From Saccharothrix carnea (GTDB taxonomy: Bacteria > Actinomycetota > Actinomycetes > Mycobacteriales > Pseudonocardiaceae), in assembly GCF_003014735.1 (NCBI RefSeq), contig NZ_PYAX01000003.1, positions 620,001 through 684,000 of the forward strand: a stretch of 64,000 nucleotides of DNA. Direction: 5' to 3'. Shown here one piece after another: positions 7,740 through 17,972 of the stretch. Each line of letters opens with the position of its first letter. The first letter of the stretch is position 1. A program made the translations under genes and the position numbers. The notes under the pieces were generated by a model. That model was not told where the DNA came from. It was given only the letters and a program-made list of their open reading frames with translations, and made no database searches.

Positions 7740-8294
7740 CTACGGACCGGTCATCAGGGCGATGAACTGGTCCATGGCGGCGTCGACACCGGCCAGGTCG
7801 TCGGTGGCGACCAGGTCCAGGAGCAGGCCCCGGGCGACGGCCAGGCCGAGGCGGGCGCGGGCTTCGGCGACGTCGGGCGGGTGGCCCAGCGAGCGCTGGA
7901 TGGCGGCCACCGGCTCCAGCCAGTCGGTGACGATGCCGTCCAGCAGGGGTGTGGTGCCGGGGCGGCCTCGGGCGGCTTGGGCGTACAGCTCGAAGAACAG
8001 GCGTTCGTGGGCGCGCAGGGCCGGGTCGGTCAGCGTGCGCCAGAACGCGCGGGCGGCCGCGGCGGGGTCGGCCGGCGGCAGGGAGGCCAGCAGGGCGCGT
8101 TGCCGGGCCTCGACCGCGCGGACGACCTCGACCAGCAGTCCCTCCATCGAGCCGAAGTGGTAGATCAGCATCCGGTGGCTCGTGCCCACGGCGTCCGCCA
8201 GGCGGCGCAGGCTCACGTCGGCCAAGCCGTGCTCGGCCAGGTGCTCGACCACGGCCGTGAGCAGGCGTTCGCGCGCCGCACCTTGTCCCTTCAT
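7740..8294 (-). CDS. TetR family regulator, autoregulated through tandem palindromes
   Basis: 184 residues with helix-turn-helix ARERLLTAVVEHLAEHGLAD and VGTSHRMLIYHFGSMEGLL. The ATG at 8294 is the only plausible start: the next Met lies inside the recognition helix. The ATG is at the edge of two abutting 16-bp palindromes and no Shine-Dalgarno fits in front of it, so the mRNA is probably leaderless. It precedes the CobW GTPase by 11 bases and is divergent from an SRPBCC protein, with only 35 bases between start codons. It should therefore control all three genes. Confidence 0.9.
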   Translation of the reverse strand: MKGQGAARERLLTAVVEHLAEHGLADVSLRRLADAVGTSHRMLIYHFGSMEGLLVEVVRAVEARQRALLASLPPADPAAAARAFWRTLTDPALRAHERLFFELYAQAARGRPGTTPLLDGIVTDWLEPVAAIQRSLGHPPDVAEARARLGLAVARGLLLDLVATDDLAGVDAAMDQFIALMTGP

Positions 8295-8325
8295 GTACCA
8301 AATGGTACATGTACCACATGGTACA
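8294..8325. promoter_or_regulatory. Tandem perfect 16-bp palindromes, TetR operator
   Basis: Two copies stand directly end to end: TGTACCAAATGGTACA (8294-8309) and TGTACCACATGGTACA (8310-8325). Both have the form TGTACC-N4-GGTACA. They fill nearly all of the 35-base gap between divergent start codons at 8294 (TetR) and 8330 (SRPBCC protein). This is a very strong operator candidate for the adjacent TetR, with two dimers side by side. Confidence 0.9.
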
Positions 8326-8329
8326 GAGA

Positions 8330-8752
8330 GTGGACGTCAAGGTGCGCAGTGACGCACCACCGGAACGGGTTTACCGGCTGGCCGCGGACAGTGCGACGTG
8401 GCCCGACTGGTCGCCCGTGCTGCGGTACGAGCGGGAACGGGCCGGTGACGCGAATGGTGTCGGCGAAGTGCGGGTATTCCACAACCGAGGCCGCAAGGAG
8501 CCGACGAGGGAGGAGGTCGTCGAACTGACGCCGAACCGGCGGGTGGGCTACGCCCTGCTGTCGGGTCTCGCCATTCGCGACTACCGGGCGTTCATCGACC
8601 TCACGCCGGACGACGGCGGCACGGCGATCCGCTGGCACTCGTCGTTCGACGCGAAGGTCCCCGGGACGGGGTGGCTGTACCGCCTGGTGCTCCAGGCCGT
8701 GATCGGGCGGTACGCCAGAGGGCTGGCCGCGCACGCCGCGGTGGCGGACTGA
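8330..8752 (+). CDS. SRPBCC (START-like) family protein
   Basis: 140 residues matching the polyketide cyclase/START-like SRPBCC pattern: DVKVRSDAPPERVYRLAADS, then WPDWSPVLRYE, a central beta region, and a C-terminal amphipathic helix (LYRLVLQAVIGRYARGLAAH). Proteins of this fold bind hydrophobic ligands. I chose GTG 8330, which begins the fold immediately; in-frame ATGs at 8309 and 8318 lie inside the operator palindromes. It is controlled by the divergent TetR. The ligand is unknown. Confidence 0.85.
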   Translation: MDVKVRSDAPPERVYRLAADSATWPDWSPVLRYERERAGDANGVGEVRVFHNRGRKEPTREEVVELTPNRRVGYALLSGLAIRDYRAFIDLTPDDGGTAIRWHSSFDAKVPGTGWLYRLVLQAVIGRYARGLAAHAAVAD

Positions 8753-8820
8753 GGTTTTCCACACCCCGGTGTGCGGTCGGCTTCATGGTGACGGCTCCGG
8801 CGCGTTCGTAACTTGTGATC

Positions 8821-9435
8821 ATGGACTTCGTCTCGTGGGTCACCGACCTGATGGAAACGCTCGGCGCACCCGGCGCCGGGATCGCGATCGCGCTGGAGAA
8901 CCTGTTCCCGCCCCTGCCCAGCGAGTTGTTCCTGCCGCTGGCCGGCTTCACCGCGAGCCAGGGCAAGATGAACCTGTTCGCCGCGATCCTGTGGACCACC
9001 ACGGGGTCGGTCGCCGGCGCGCTCGCGCTCTACTACCTCGGCGCGCTGCTCGGCCGTGACCGGATCAGGGCCATCGCGCGACGCCTGCCGCTGGTCGACG
9101 TGTCCGATGTGGACCGGACGGAGGAGTGGTTCGCCCGGCACGGCAAGGCGACGGTGTTCTTCGGCCGGATGGTGCCGATCTTCCGCAGCCTCATCTCCAT
9201 CCCGGCGGGCGTGGAGCGGATGCCCTTGCCCGGCTTCCTGCTGCTCACCGCGGCGGGCAGCCTGATCTGGAACTCCGCGCTCATCCTCGCCGGGTACGTG
9301 CTCGGCGAGAACTACCACCTGGTCGATCAGTACATGGGTATCGTGTCGAAGGTCGTGATCGGCCTGGTGGTGCTGGCCGTGGGCTGGTTCGTGGTGTCAC
9401 GCCTGACCCGGAAGAAGGATCAGGCCCGCAAGTAG
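8821..9435 (+). CDS. DedA family membrane protein
   Basis: About 204 residues from ATG 8821 (GTG 8815 is also possible). DedA (SNARE-associated/VTT) motifs are visible: a re-entrant region at ENLFPPLPSELFLPLAGF, then the loop FxRHGKxxxFFGRMVPIFR with IPAGVERM. Four to five hydrophobic segments follow, with a basic C-terminal tail. The family members characterised so far act in lipid flipping, undecaprenyl phosphate recycling or proton-dependent envelope homeostasis. The stop overlaps the end of the convergent response regulator by 16 bases. Confidence 0.92.
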   Translation: MDFVSWVTDLMETLGAPGAGIAIALENLFPPLPSELFLPLAGFTASQGKMNLFAAILWTTTGSVAGALALYYLGALLGRDRIRAIARRLPLVDVSDVDRTEEWFARHGKATVFFGRMVPIFRSLISIPAGVERMPLPGFLLLTAAGSLIWNSALILAGYVLGENYHLVDQYMGIVSKVVIGLVVLAVGWFVVSRLTRKKDQARK

Positions 9436-10058
9436 CGCAGGATCGCCAGCACCCGCCGGCTGTACCCGTCCACGTCGGACAGGCCGAGCTTGTCGAAGAT
9501 CGAGTTGATGTGCTTCTCCACCGCGCTGCGCGACACGTGCAGGCGGGACGCGATCGCGTTGTTCGTGTGCCCCTCGGCCATGTGCGCCAACACCTGGCGC
9601 TCCCGCTCGGTCAGCACGTCCAGCGGGTGGCTCGTGCGGGCCAGCAGGCGCCGCACCACCTCCGGGTCGAACGCCACGTCACCCGCGCCGACCCGGCGCA
9701 GCGCGTCCAGGAACTCCTCCACCTGAACCACGCGGTCCTTGAGCAGGTAGCCCACGCCGTCGGCGTGCTCGGTGAGCAGGTCGACGGCGTAGCGCTGCTC
9801 GACGTACTGCGACAGCACCAGCACGCCGACGCCCGGGAACCGCCGGCGGATCTCCAGCGCGGCCTTGAGGCCCTCGTCGGAGTTCGTCGGCGGCATCCGC
9901 ACGTCGGTCACCACGACGTCCGGCAGGTGCGCGGCCACCGCGCTGAGCAGCGCTTCCGCGTCGCCCACGGCGGCGAGCACGTCGTGGCCCTCCTCGACCA
10001 ACAGCCGCACCAGGCCCTCGCGCAGCAGCGTCGAGTCCTCGGCCAGGATCACCCGCAC
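9420..10058 (-). CDS. NarL/FixJ family response regulator
   Basis: 212 residues. The receiver domain has acidic residues AED at 7-8, phospho-acceptor Asp52 in VVVTDVRMP, and the Lys in YLLKDRV. The C-terminal LuxR helix-turn-helix is LTERERQVLAHMAEGHTNNA followed by SRSAVEKHINSIFDKLGL. GTG 10058 lies 10 bases inside the 3' end of the kinase gene, so the two are coupled. It is the partner of the kinase at 10049-11122. Targets are unknown. Confidence 0.93.
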   Translation of the reverse strand: MRVILAEDSTLLREGLVRLLVEEGHDVLAAVGDAEALLSAVAAHLPDVVVTDVRMPPTNSDEGLKAALEIRRRFPGVGVLVLSQYVEQRYAVDLLTEHADGVGYLLKDRVVQVEEFLDALRRVGAGDVAFDPEVVRRLLARTSHPLDVLTERERQVLAHMAEGHTNNAIASRLHVSRSAVEKHINSIFDKLGLSDVDGYSRRVLAILRYLRA

Positions 10059-11122
10059 GGCACCTCCGCGGTGATCACCGTGGGACCGCCCGCCGGGCTG
10101 GTCACCTCGAACGCGCCGTCCAGCGCGAGCACCCGCCGCGACAGCCCGGCCAGCCCGCCACCCGCCGGGTCCGCGCCACCGACACCGTCGTCCGCGACCC
10201 GCACGCGCACCGCACCCGCCTCCTCCGCGACGTCCACGTCGATCATGGTCGCACCCGAGTGCTTGGCCGCGTTGGTCACCGCCTCGCACACCACGAAGTA
10301 CACCGCCGTCTCGACCTGCGGCGCGGCGTCCAGCGGTGCGCACCGGATCCGCACCGGGATCGCGGACCGGTCCGCCACCGCCTCCAGCGCCTCCGCCAGG
10401 CCCAGCGAGTCCAGCGCCGCCGGGTAGACCCGCCAGGCGACCTCGCGCAGGTCTTCGAGCACGTGCCTGGACTCCTCGTGCGCCTGGGCGAGCAGGTCGT
10501 GGGCGTGGTCGGGGTTGCGGCGGGCGCGGCCGAGCAGCATGCCCAGCGCGACCAGCCGCTGCTGCACGCCGTCGTGCAGGTCGCGTTCGATGCGCCGCCG
10601 TTCGGCGTCCACCGCGGCCACGATGCCCGCCCGGCTCGCGGCCAGCTCGTCGATGCGCAGGCGCAGCAGCTCGGCCTCGCTCGGGCCGAGCCAGCGCCGG
10701 GCCACCTTCCCCTCCAGCGCGACCACGCCGACGATGCCCTGCACCTCGATGTAGAACAGGACCAGGCCGATCAGCCCGGTCCAGAGGAAGGCGCTCCAGT
10801 CGTCGGACGGGTCGAGGCCGCCGCGCGGGCCGCCGGCGAACAGCCGGTAGACGACGATCACGCCCATCGCCAGCCCGTAGAACAGCCAGGCCAGCACGAA
10901 ACCGCCGAACAGGCCGACCGGCGCGCGCACGGCCAGGTACCGCACGGCCTGCGCCCGCGTCGGCTCCGCGCTGTCGATCCCGAGGAACGCCCGCAGCCGC
11001 CGCCGTTCCAGCCCGGCCACCGCGACGGCCGCGTTCCGGGCGAACACCACGACGACCAAGTCGACCAGCGCCGATCCGAAGCCGAGCACCAGCCCGGCGA
11101 CGATGCGCAACCCCCTGTGCAC
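10049..11122 (-). CDS. Membrane sensor histidine kinase, HisKA_3 type
   Basis: 357 residues from GTG 11122. Three to four hydrophobic segments in the first half include IVAGLVLGFGSALVDLVVVV and a DUF4870/yip1-like pair, and no large extracellular domain is present. The dimerisation box ERRRIERDLHDGVQQRLVAL carries the phospho-His, and the HATPase domain has CEAVTNAAKHSGA (N box) and DDGVGG (G1). It is the partner of the NarL regulator, which overlaps its 3' end. The short extracytoplasmic loops suggest it senses membrane or intramembrane cues, as LiaS/DesK-type kinases do; this is inference. Confidence 0.92.
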   Translation of the reverse strand: MHRGLRIVAGLVLGFGSALVDLVVVVFARNAAVAVAGLERRRLRAFLGIDSAEPTRAQAVRYLAVRAPVGLFGGFVLAWLFYGLAMGVIVVYRLFAGGPRGGLDPSDDWSAFLWTGLIGLVLFYIEVQGIVGVVALEGKVARRWLGPSEAELLRLRIDELAASRAGIVAAVDAERRRIERDLHDGVQQRLVALGMLLGRARRNPDHAHDLLAQAHEESRHVLEDLREVAWRVYPAALDSLGLAEALEAVADRSAIPVRIRCAPLDAAPQVETAVYFVVCEAVTNAAKHSGATMIDVDVAEEAGAVRVRVADDGVGGADPAGGGLAGLSRRVLALDGAFEVTSPAGGPTVITAEVPCG

Positions 11123-11190
11123 CTGGGCGAGGCTACTCGACCCGAATGTGCTATTGGCGATCGCACATCCCGGTGCAGAGGATCTGTAGC

Positions 11191-12525
11191 GTGGCGACAA
11201 TAGCGGTCATCGGTGCAGGTCAGGCGGGTCTGGTGTTATCAGCGGCGCTCTTGCGCGCCGGATGGCGGGTCACCCTCTACTCCGACCGGACGGCCGAGGA
11301 CCACCTCGGTGACCGCGGTCGACCGACCGCCTGCCTGTTCGGCGACCAGGTCGAGTACGAGGCTGAGCTGGGCTTGGACTTCTGGCCCGAGGCGTCCCGG
11401 ATGCGCCGCATCCACCTCGACCTGTTCACGGACGACCGGTCGCTCGCGTTCTCCGTCGACGCACCGCTGCGCAAGCCCGCGCTGGCCGTCGACCAGCGGT
11501 TGAAGTTCTCCGCCGGGCTGCGGGAGGTCGAGAGACGCGGCGCGGTGGTGAAGATCGGCGCGGTCGACGTGGACGACCTGGACCGGCTGGCCGCGTCGCA
11601 CGACCTGGTCGTCGTCACGGCCGGGCACAAGTCGCTGACCGGCCTGTTCGAGCGCGACCCGGCGCGGTCGGTGCACTCGGAGCCGCAGCGCAGCCTGTTC
11701 ATGGTGAACATCCAGGGGTACGACATGGCCGCGCGGCCCGAGCACCGGGAGGGCGTGTTCTCGTTCCTGCCGGGCACGCTGGAGGTGTTCTGGATCCCGT
11801 TCTTCGACAAGGACGTCGGCGAGTCGCGCAGCGTCGTGGTCGAGGTGACGCCGGGCGGCCGTGCCGACCGCTTCCGGGACGTGACCTCGGCCGACGAGGG
11901 CCTGGACGTGCTCAAGGAGATCGTGGACGAGGTGTTCCCGCACGAGTCGGCGTTCCTGCGGCCCGCCCGCCCGACCAGCCCGGTGACCTGGATCAAGGGC
12001 CAGATCGTGCCGGTGGTGCGCAAGCCGGTGGCCGTGCTGCCGTCCGGGCGGCACGTGCTCGGCCTCGGCGACGCCGTCGTGCTCAACGACCCGCTGGCCG
12101 GGCAGGGCGCGAACAACGCCACCCGGATGGCCCGGTTCTTCGCCGAGGAGCTGGCCGCGCACGGCGGGCCGTTCACCGCGTCGTGGCTGACCGGGCGGTT
12201 CGACGAGTGGTGGGAGCGCGGCTGCTACACCAGCGACTTCTCCAACGGGCTGCTGGCGCCGCTGACCGACGAGCAGAAGACCGTGATGCTGGCCGCGTCA
12301 CGCCGCGAGGACATCGGCGAGCAGCTGTGGGAGGGGTTCAACGACCCGTCGTCGCTGTTTCCGTGGTTCTTCGACGCGGCGGCCACCCGCGAGTTCCTGG
12401 CCAGGCGCAACGTCGGCCGGCTGGACGTGCTGCGGTACAAGCTGGGCGTGGGCGCGAACCTGCTGGCGCAGAAGGCGTCCCGGCTGTTCAGGCGGCCACC
12501 CGTCGGAGGGACGGCAACGCCTTGA
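11191..12525 (+). CDS. Styrene/indole monooxygenase-type FAD-dependent oxygenase
   Basis: 444 residues from GTG 11191. The N-terminal FAD motif is [11 protein letters not shown], and the second flavin-contacting motif LGLGDAVVLNDPLAGQGANN is near residue 290. The overall layout matches StyA-like two-component monooxygenases. Those need a separate flavin reductase (StyB), and no reductase gene is adjacent. Its last 38 bases overlap the end of a convergent FAD monooxygenase. The substrate is not deducible; epoxidation of an aryl-alkene or oxidation of indole are the family reactions. Confidence 0.88.
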   Translation: MATIAVIGAGQAGLVLSAALLRAGWRVTLYSDRTAEDHLGDRGRPTACLFGDQVEYEAELGLDFWPEASRMRRIHLDLFTDDRSLAFSVDAPLRKPALAVDQRLKFSAGLREVERRGAVVKIGAVDVDDLDRLAASHDLVVVTAGHKSLTGLFERDPARSVHSEPQRSLFMVNIQGYDMAARPEHREGVFSFLPGTLEVFWIPFFDKDVGESRSVVVEVTPGGRADRFRDVTSADEGLDVLKEIVDEVFPHESAFLRPARPTSPVTWIKGQIVPVVRKPVAVLPSGRHVLGLGDAVVLNDPLAGQGANNATRMARFFAEELAAHGGPFTASWLTGRFDEWWERGCYTSDFSNGLLAPLTDEQKTVMLAASRREDIGEQLWEGFNDPSSLFPWFFDAAATREFLARRNVGRLDVLRYKLGVGANLLAQKASRLFRRPPVGGTATP

Positions 12526-13531
12526 TCTCCCGTGCCGCCGCACGGCCCGCCCTGGTGGCGCCGACCGTGCTGGCCGAGGGGCCGTAGCCCACGAGGTGCA
12601 CGCGCGGGTCGGCGACGACCCTCGTCCCCTCCACCCGGACGCCGCCGCCCGGTTCGCGCAGGTGCAGCGGTGCCAGGTGGTCGAGGGCGGCGCGGAACCC
12701 CGTCGCCCAGACGATGGCGTCGGCCCGCTGGTGCGCGCCGTCCGGCCAGACCACGCCGTCCTCGGTGATCCGCTCGAACATCGGCCGCCGGGCCAGCACA
12801 CCGGTCCGGAGGGCGTCGCGGACGGCCGGGGTGAGGTTCAGGCCGGTCACGCTGACCACGCTGCGGGGCGGCAGGCCCCGGCGGACGCGGTCGTCCACCT
12901 TCGCCACCACGGCACGGCCGAGCTCCGGCGTGAACGGTTCGTCGAAGAACTCCGGCTCGCGGCGCGTCACCCAGGTGGTGCCCGCGGCGTGCCGGTCGAT
13001 CTCCAGCAGCTGCTGCACGGCCGACGTGCCGCCGCCGACCACGACCACGTGCTGCCCGGTGAACTCCTCAGGCCCCCGGTACTGCGAGGAGTGCAGCTGC
13101 CTGCCCCGGAACAGCTCCTGGCCCGGGTAGCGCGGCCAGAACGGGCGGTTCCACGTGCCGGTGGCGTTGACCACGGCGTTGGCCTCCCAGACGCCGTGGT
13201 CGGTCTCGACGCGCAACAGGCCGTCTTGGTCGCGGACGGCGTGCACGCGCACCGGTCGCCGCACGTCCAGGCCGTTGCGGCGCTCGAACTCGGCGAAGTA
13301 GGCGGGCAGCACCTCGTTGGCGGGCGCGGCCGGGTCCGGTTCGGCGAACGGCATACCGGGCAGGTCGTGGACGCCGTGCACGGTCGCCATCCGCAGGGTG
13401 GGCCAGCGGTGCCGCCACGCGCCGCCCGGACCCGCGTCCGCGTCCAGCACGACGTGGTCGAGGTCGGCGCGCTTGAGGAAGTACGCCGCCGACAACCCCG
13501 CCTGACCTGCACCGATGACCACGACGTCCAT
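12488..13531 (-). CDS. FAD/NADPH-dependent monooxygenase, flavin-containing (YczP/CzcO-like)
   Basis: 347 residues from ATG 13531. Two nucleotide-binding motifs are visible: [19 protein letters not shown] at the N-terminus and [17 protein letters not shown] in the middle. ATGFRAAL is in the C-terminal part. The layout fits the class B-like flavoprotein monooxygenases often annotated as NAD(P)-binding oxidoreductases or CzcO. The Baeyer-Villiger fingerprint is absent. It is convergent with the StyA-like gene (38-base overlap) and divergent from the luciferase-like gene, 94 bases away. Confidence 0.88.
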   Translation of the reverse strand: MDVVVIGAGQAGLSAAYFLKRADLDHVVLDADAGPGGAWRHRWPTLRMATVHGVHDLPGMPFAEPDPAAPANEVLPAYFAEFERRNGLDVRRPVRVHAVRDQDGLLRVETDHGVWEANAVVNATGTWNRPFWPRYPGQELFRGRQLHSSQYRGPEEFTGQHVVVVGGGTSAVQQLLEIDRHAAGTTWVTRREPEFFDEPFTPELGRAVVAKVDDRVRRGLPPRSVVSVTGLNLTPAVRDALRTGVLARRPMFERITEDGVVWPDGAHQRADAIVWATGFRAALDHLAPLHLREPGGGVRVEGTRVVADPRVHLVGYGPSASTVGATRAGRAAAREIKALPSLRRVAA

Positions 13532-13625
13532 GTCGTGGTCAACGCCGGCGCCCGGCCGGTCGCTTCCCGGTGTCGGGACCGTCACACCAGGAAGGCATTC
13601 GGGGTGTTCGGCGTTGGTCGAAGAC

Positions 13626-14669
<1,044 letters not shown>

Positions 14670-14959
14670 CGATTCGGCCACGGGCCGCGATGATCGTAGT
14701 GGAGCGCGCACGCCCCCCGACGCGCTCCCCAACTTCCGGGCGTTCCGCTCGCCCGATGCTCGGCCGCCGCCGACCCGCGTGGGTGCCGCCGCCAGGTGTG
14801 GCGCCGCCCACGCGGGCAGCCGTGTGTCATCACGGCTTGGCCACAGGCAGGCACCAGGTACGAATCAAGGCCCTGGTTCGGCCACCGGGCACCGCTCGAC
14901 ACCGTCATGGTGGTGGCAGTCGCAGTCAAGCCCACCGCCGGGGCGGGAAGGGGAGGTTC

Positions 14960-15490
14960 GTGAAGTTCGCCAGACTGGCCGTCGGCGTGTGCCTCGGCCT
15001 GGCAATGGCGGGATGTGCGGACCCCTCCGACATTTCCACGCCCTCCGGGCCGTCCGCGGTCGCCGAGCAACGCGGCGACCTGCTGTCGTCCTCGGAGTTC
15101 ACCGCCTTCGGCACGCAGCGCGTGTGGAGCAACGGCATGGCGATCACCGTGTCGCCGCCCACGTCGCTGAGACCGAGCGACACGTCGTTCCCGCAGTCGC
15201 CGCGCACCGCCGTGTTCACGCTGACCCTGGTCAACGGGACCAAGACCGCCTACCGCACCAGCCAGCTGTCCGTGCGCGCGACGGTCGACGGCTCGCCGGT
15301 GGCCGAGGTGCGCGACTCCGTGCAGGGGCTCAACGGCCTCGGTGCCGCGGTCAACGAGGTGGCGCCCGGTGCGGAGACCGTGCTGACGATGGCGTTCGCC
15401 GTGCCCGCCGACCCCGTGCGGCTGCAGCTCGTGGTCGAGCCGAACGGCGCCAACCAGGAGCCGAGCGCGACGTTCGAGGGCGTCGCCTGA
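14960..15490 (+). CDS. Lipoprotein with an immunoglobulin-like (DUF4352-like) domain
   Basis: 176 residues from GTG 14960, with GGGAGG seven bases upstream. The type II signal peptide is short (VKFARLAVGVCLGLAMAGC), and Cys19 is in a clear lipobox (LAMAGC). The mature part starts ADPSDISTPSGP and then forms a beta-sandwich-like region (FTAFGTQRVWSNGMAITVS, AVFTLTLVNGTKTAY), as in DUF4352/telomeric-repeat-binding-like extracytoplasmic domains. It is probably anchored to the outer face of the membrane. Role unknown. Confidence 0.82.
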   Translation: MKFARLAVGVCLGLAMAGCADPSDISTPSGPSAVAEQRGDLLSSSEFTAFGTQRVWSNGMAITVSPPTSLRPSDTSFPQSPRTAVFTLTLVNGTKTAYRTSQLSVRATVDGSPVAEVRDSVQGLNGLGAAVNEVAPGAETVLTMAFAVPADPVRLQLVVEPNGANQEPSATFEGVA

Positions 15491-15509
15491 CCTTGTAGCG
15501 TCTGGGGCC

Positions 15510-15983
15510 ATGACCGAGCAGAAGCGCCTGTCACCGGGCGACCAGGCCCCGGCGTTCACGCTGCCCGACAGCGAGGGCAAGCCCGTCTCGCTTTCCGACT
15601 ACCTAGGCCGCTCCGTGGTCGTCTACTTCTACCCGGCCGCGGGCACGCCGGGGTGCACCAAGCAGGCGTGCGACTTCCGCGACAGCATCGGCGACCTCGC
15701 GTCGTCCGGCTACGAGGTCGTCGGCATCTCGCCGGACAAGCCCGAGAAGCTGGTGAAGTTCGCCGCCGCAGAGGGCCTGAACTTCCCGCTGCTGTCCGAC
15801 GTCGACCGCAAGGTGCTGGCCGAGTGGGGCGCGTTCGGGGAGAAGCAGAACTACGGCCGGACCGTCCTGGGCGTGATCCGCTCGACGTTCCTGGTCGACC
15901 CCGAGGGCAAGGTCAAGAAGGCCATGTACAACGTCCGGGCGACCGGCCACGTGGCCAAGCTGCTGCGCGAACTGCCCGCCTGA
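15510..15983 (+). CDS. bcp: Thioredoxin-dependent thiol peroxidase (Bcp/PrxQ)
   Basis: 157 residues, the usual length for Bcp. The peroxidatic Cys49 is in GTPGCTKQACDF and the resolving Cys54 lies five residues later, as in the atypical two-Cys PrxQ subgroup. It reduces H2O2 and organic hydroperoxides with electrons from thioredoxin in the cytoplasm. The start ATG is 19 bases after the lipoprotein stop. A strong hairpin follows. Confidence 0.96.
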   Translation: MTEQKRLSPGDQAPAFTLPDSEGKPVSLSDYLGRSVVVYFYPAAGTPGCTKQACDFRDSIGDLASSGYEVVGISPDKPEKLVKFAAAEGLNFPLLSDVDRKVLAEWGAFGEKQNYGRTVLGVIRSTFLVDPEGKVKKAMYNVRATGHVAKLLRELPA

Positions 15984-15992
15984 TCGTTCCCC

Positions 15993-16025
15993 GGTGCCCG
16001 CCGTGCTCGTCGCGCGGCGGGCACC
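15993..16025. terminator. Bidirectional hairpin terminator between bcp and rdgB
   Basis: A perfect 11-bp stem, GGTGCCCGCCG (15993-16003) with CGGCGGGCACC (16015-16025), sits around an 11-base loop. It lies 10 bases after the bcp stop and 5 bases beyond the rdgB stop on the other strand. It can serve both convergent transcripts. Confidence 0.75.
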
Positions 16026-16030
16026 AGGGC

Positions 16031-16633
16031 TTACTGAGCCAGTTCGCGCAGGTGGGGCAGGAGCAAGCGCAGGGCGCGGCCGCGGTGGGAGATCTCGTCC
16101 TTCTGGTCCGGGGTCAGTTCGGCGGAGGTCACGTCGTGGCCTTCCGGGCGGAAGATCGGGTCGTAGCCGAAGCCGTTCTCGCCGCGCGGCTCGCGGGTGA
16201 TGGTGCCGCGCCACTCGCCGCGCACGACGGTTTCCGCGTCGGGGCCCGCCACGAACGCGGCCGTGCAGACGAAGGCGGCTCCGCGCCTCTCGTCCGGGAC
16301 GTCGCGGAGTTGGCCGAGCACCAGGTCCAGGTTGGCCTGGTCGTCGCCGTGCCGGCCGGACCAGCGGGCGGACAGCACGCCCGGCATTCCGTTCAGGGCG
16401 TCGATGGCGATGCCGGAGTCGTCGGCGACCGAAGGCAGGCCGGTGGCGTTGAACGCGTCACGGGCCTTCGCCAGGGCGTTGCCCTCGAACGTCGGATCGG
16501 TCTCCGGAGCCTCCGGGAACTCCGGCACGTCGTCCAGGCCGACGACCTCGATCCCCGCCAGCCCCTCGGCCAGCAGGATGCGGCGCAGTTCGCCGAGCTT
16601 CTTCTTGTTGCGGGACGCGAGGAGGAGCTTCAC
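16031..16633 (-). CDS. rdgB: XTP/dITP diphosphatase (RdgB/HAM1)
   Basis: 200 residues. It hydrolyses non-canonical purine triphosphates (ITP, dITP, XTP) to the monophosphates. Family motifs are SRNKKKL at the N-terminus, [11 protein letters not shown], the catalytic Asp in [23 protein letters not shown], and SHRGRAL near the C-terminus. The GTG start overlaps the rph stop by four bases (GTGA), so the pair is coupled, as in other actinobacteria (Rv1340-Rv1341 order). Confidence 0.97.
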   Translation of the reverse strand: MKLLLASRNKKKLGELRRILLAEGLAGIEVVGLDDVPEFPEAPETDPTFEGNALAKARDAFNATGLPSVADDSGIAIDALNGMPGVLSARWSGRHGDDQANLDLVLGQLRDVPDERRGAAFVCTAAFVAGPDAETVVRGEWRGTITREPRGENGFGYDPIFRPEGHDVTSAELTPDQKDEISHRGRALRLLLPHLRELAQ

Positions 16634-17394
16634 TTCTTCTTCGCCTTCGGCTCGGGCAGGACGCCGGGGTAGGGCAGGGCCAGTGCCTCGGCCTGGATTC
16701 GGTTGAGGTCGGCGCAGCCCGCCAGGGCCAGGTCGAGCATCTTGTCCAACGTCGACCGCGCGAACGTCGCACCCTCGCCGGTGCCCTGCACCTCGATCAA
16801 CGTGCCGGCGTCGGTGGCGACGACGTTCATGTCGACCTCGGCGCGCGAGTCCTCCTCGTACGGCAGGTCGAGGCGCACCCGACCGTCCACGACACCGACC
16901 GACACGGCCGACACGGCGCACGAGAGCGGCTGGGGGTCGGCCAGGCGACCGGCGGCACCCAGGTAGGTGACGGCGTCGGCCAGGGCGACGTACGCGCCGG
17001 TGATGGCTGCGGTGCGGGTGCCGCCGTCCGCCTGGATGACGTCGCAGTCGATCACGATCGTGTTCTCGCCGAGGGCGGCCAGGTCGATGCACGCCCGCAG
17101 CGATCGCCCGATCAGGCGGCTGATCTCGTGCGTGCGTCCCCCGATCCGGCCTTTCACCGACTCACGGTCGCTGCGCGTGTGCGTCGCTGACGGCAGCATC
17201 GCGTATTCGGCGGTCACCCAGCCGAGACCCGAGCCGGACCGCCACCGCGGCACGCCCTCGGTCACGCTGGCCGCGCACAACACCCGCGTGTTGCCGAACT
17301 CGATCAGCACCGACCCGGCGGGCCACTGCTGGAAGCCGCGGGTGATCCGGATGTCGCGCAGTACGTCGTCGTTCCTGCCATCGGTCCTCAGCAC
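16630..17394 (-). CDS. rph: Ribonuclease PH
   Basis: 254 residues, standard for RNase PH. It trims tRNA 3' ends phosphorolytically. Conserved segments are [31 protein letters not shown], the phosphate-site [34 protein letters not shown], and [11 protein letters not shown]. It forms an operon with rdgB. It is divergent from the DUF2231 gene, with a gap of 54 bases. Confidence 0.98.
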   Translation of the reverse strand: MLRTDGRNDDVLRDIRITRGFQQWPAGSVLIEFGNTRVLCAASVTEGVPRWRSGSGLGWVTAEYAMLPSATHTRSDRESVKGRIGGRTHEISRLIGRSLRACIDLAALGENTIVIDCDVIQADGGTRTAAITGAYVALADAVTYLGAAGRLADPQPLSCAVSAVSVGVVDGRVRLDLPYEEDSRAEVDMNVVATDAGTLIEVQGTGEGATFARSTLDKMLDLALAGCADLNRIQAEALALPYPGVLPEPKAKKK

Positions 17395-17448
17395 GGCACT
17401 ACCCTATGTCGCTGAACCCGGGAGCAACCCACCGGCGTAGGGAGAGAC

Positions 17449-17967
17449 ATGGCACTCGCGAACGACCTGGTGACGATCTTCGGTCTCCCCGCGCACCCGC
17501 TGCTGGTCCACGCGGTGGTGGTGCTGCTCCCGTTGGCCGCGGCGGGCGCCGCCGCGTTGGCCGTCGTGCCGCGGTGGCGTCAGCGGTACGCGTGGCCGCT
17601 GCTCGGCGTGACGCTGCTCGGGGTGGGCTCGGTGCCGTTGGCGCAGGCGGCGGGCGATCAGCTGTACGCGACGATGGCCGCGCTGGGCAACCCGCTGATC
17701 CAGCGGCACGCCGACCTGGGCAACGACCTGCTGCCGTTCGCGCTGGGCTTCGGCGTGGTCGTGGTGGCGCTGCTCGTCTCCGGCCGGCTGGCCGACCGCG
17801 AACGCGCCGCCGCCGTCGACGACTCGGCCGTGCCGAAGACGTGGCGCCGGATCGCCGTCGTGGTCGCCGTCCTGGTGATCGCCGCGGGTACCGCCGCCAC
17901 GGTCCAGACCGTTCGCATCGGCCACAGCGGCTCCACCGCCGTGTGGGACGGCTTCGGCACCTCCTGA
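17449..17967 (+). CDS. DUF2231 four-helix membrane protein
   Basis: 172 residues. The N-terminal signature GLPAHPLLVHAVVVLLPLA is the DUF2231 hallmark (a PxHPxxVHFPI-like motif with two His). Four hydrophobic helices follow. The ATG has AGGGAG seven bases upstream. DUF2231 proteins are proposed membrane redox or cytochrome-associated proteins, but no biochemical role is established. A second member lies at 25981-26505. It is convergent with osmC, with repeat island B between them. Confidence 0.88.
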   Translation: MALANDLVTIFGLPAHPLLVHAVVVLLPLAAAGAAALAVVPRWRQRYAWPLLGVTLLGVGSVPLAQAAGDQLYATMAALGNPLIQRHADLGNDLLPFALGFGVVVVALLVSGRLADRERAAAVDDSAVPKTWRRIAVVVAVLVIAAGTAATVQTVRIGHSGSTAVWDGFGTS

Positions 17968-17972
17968 CCCCA

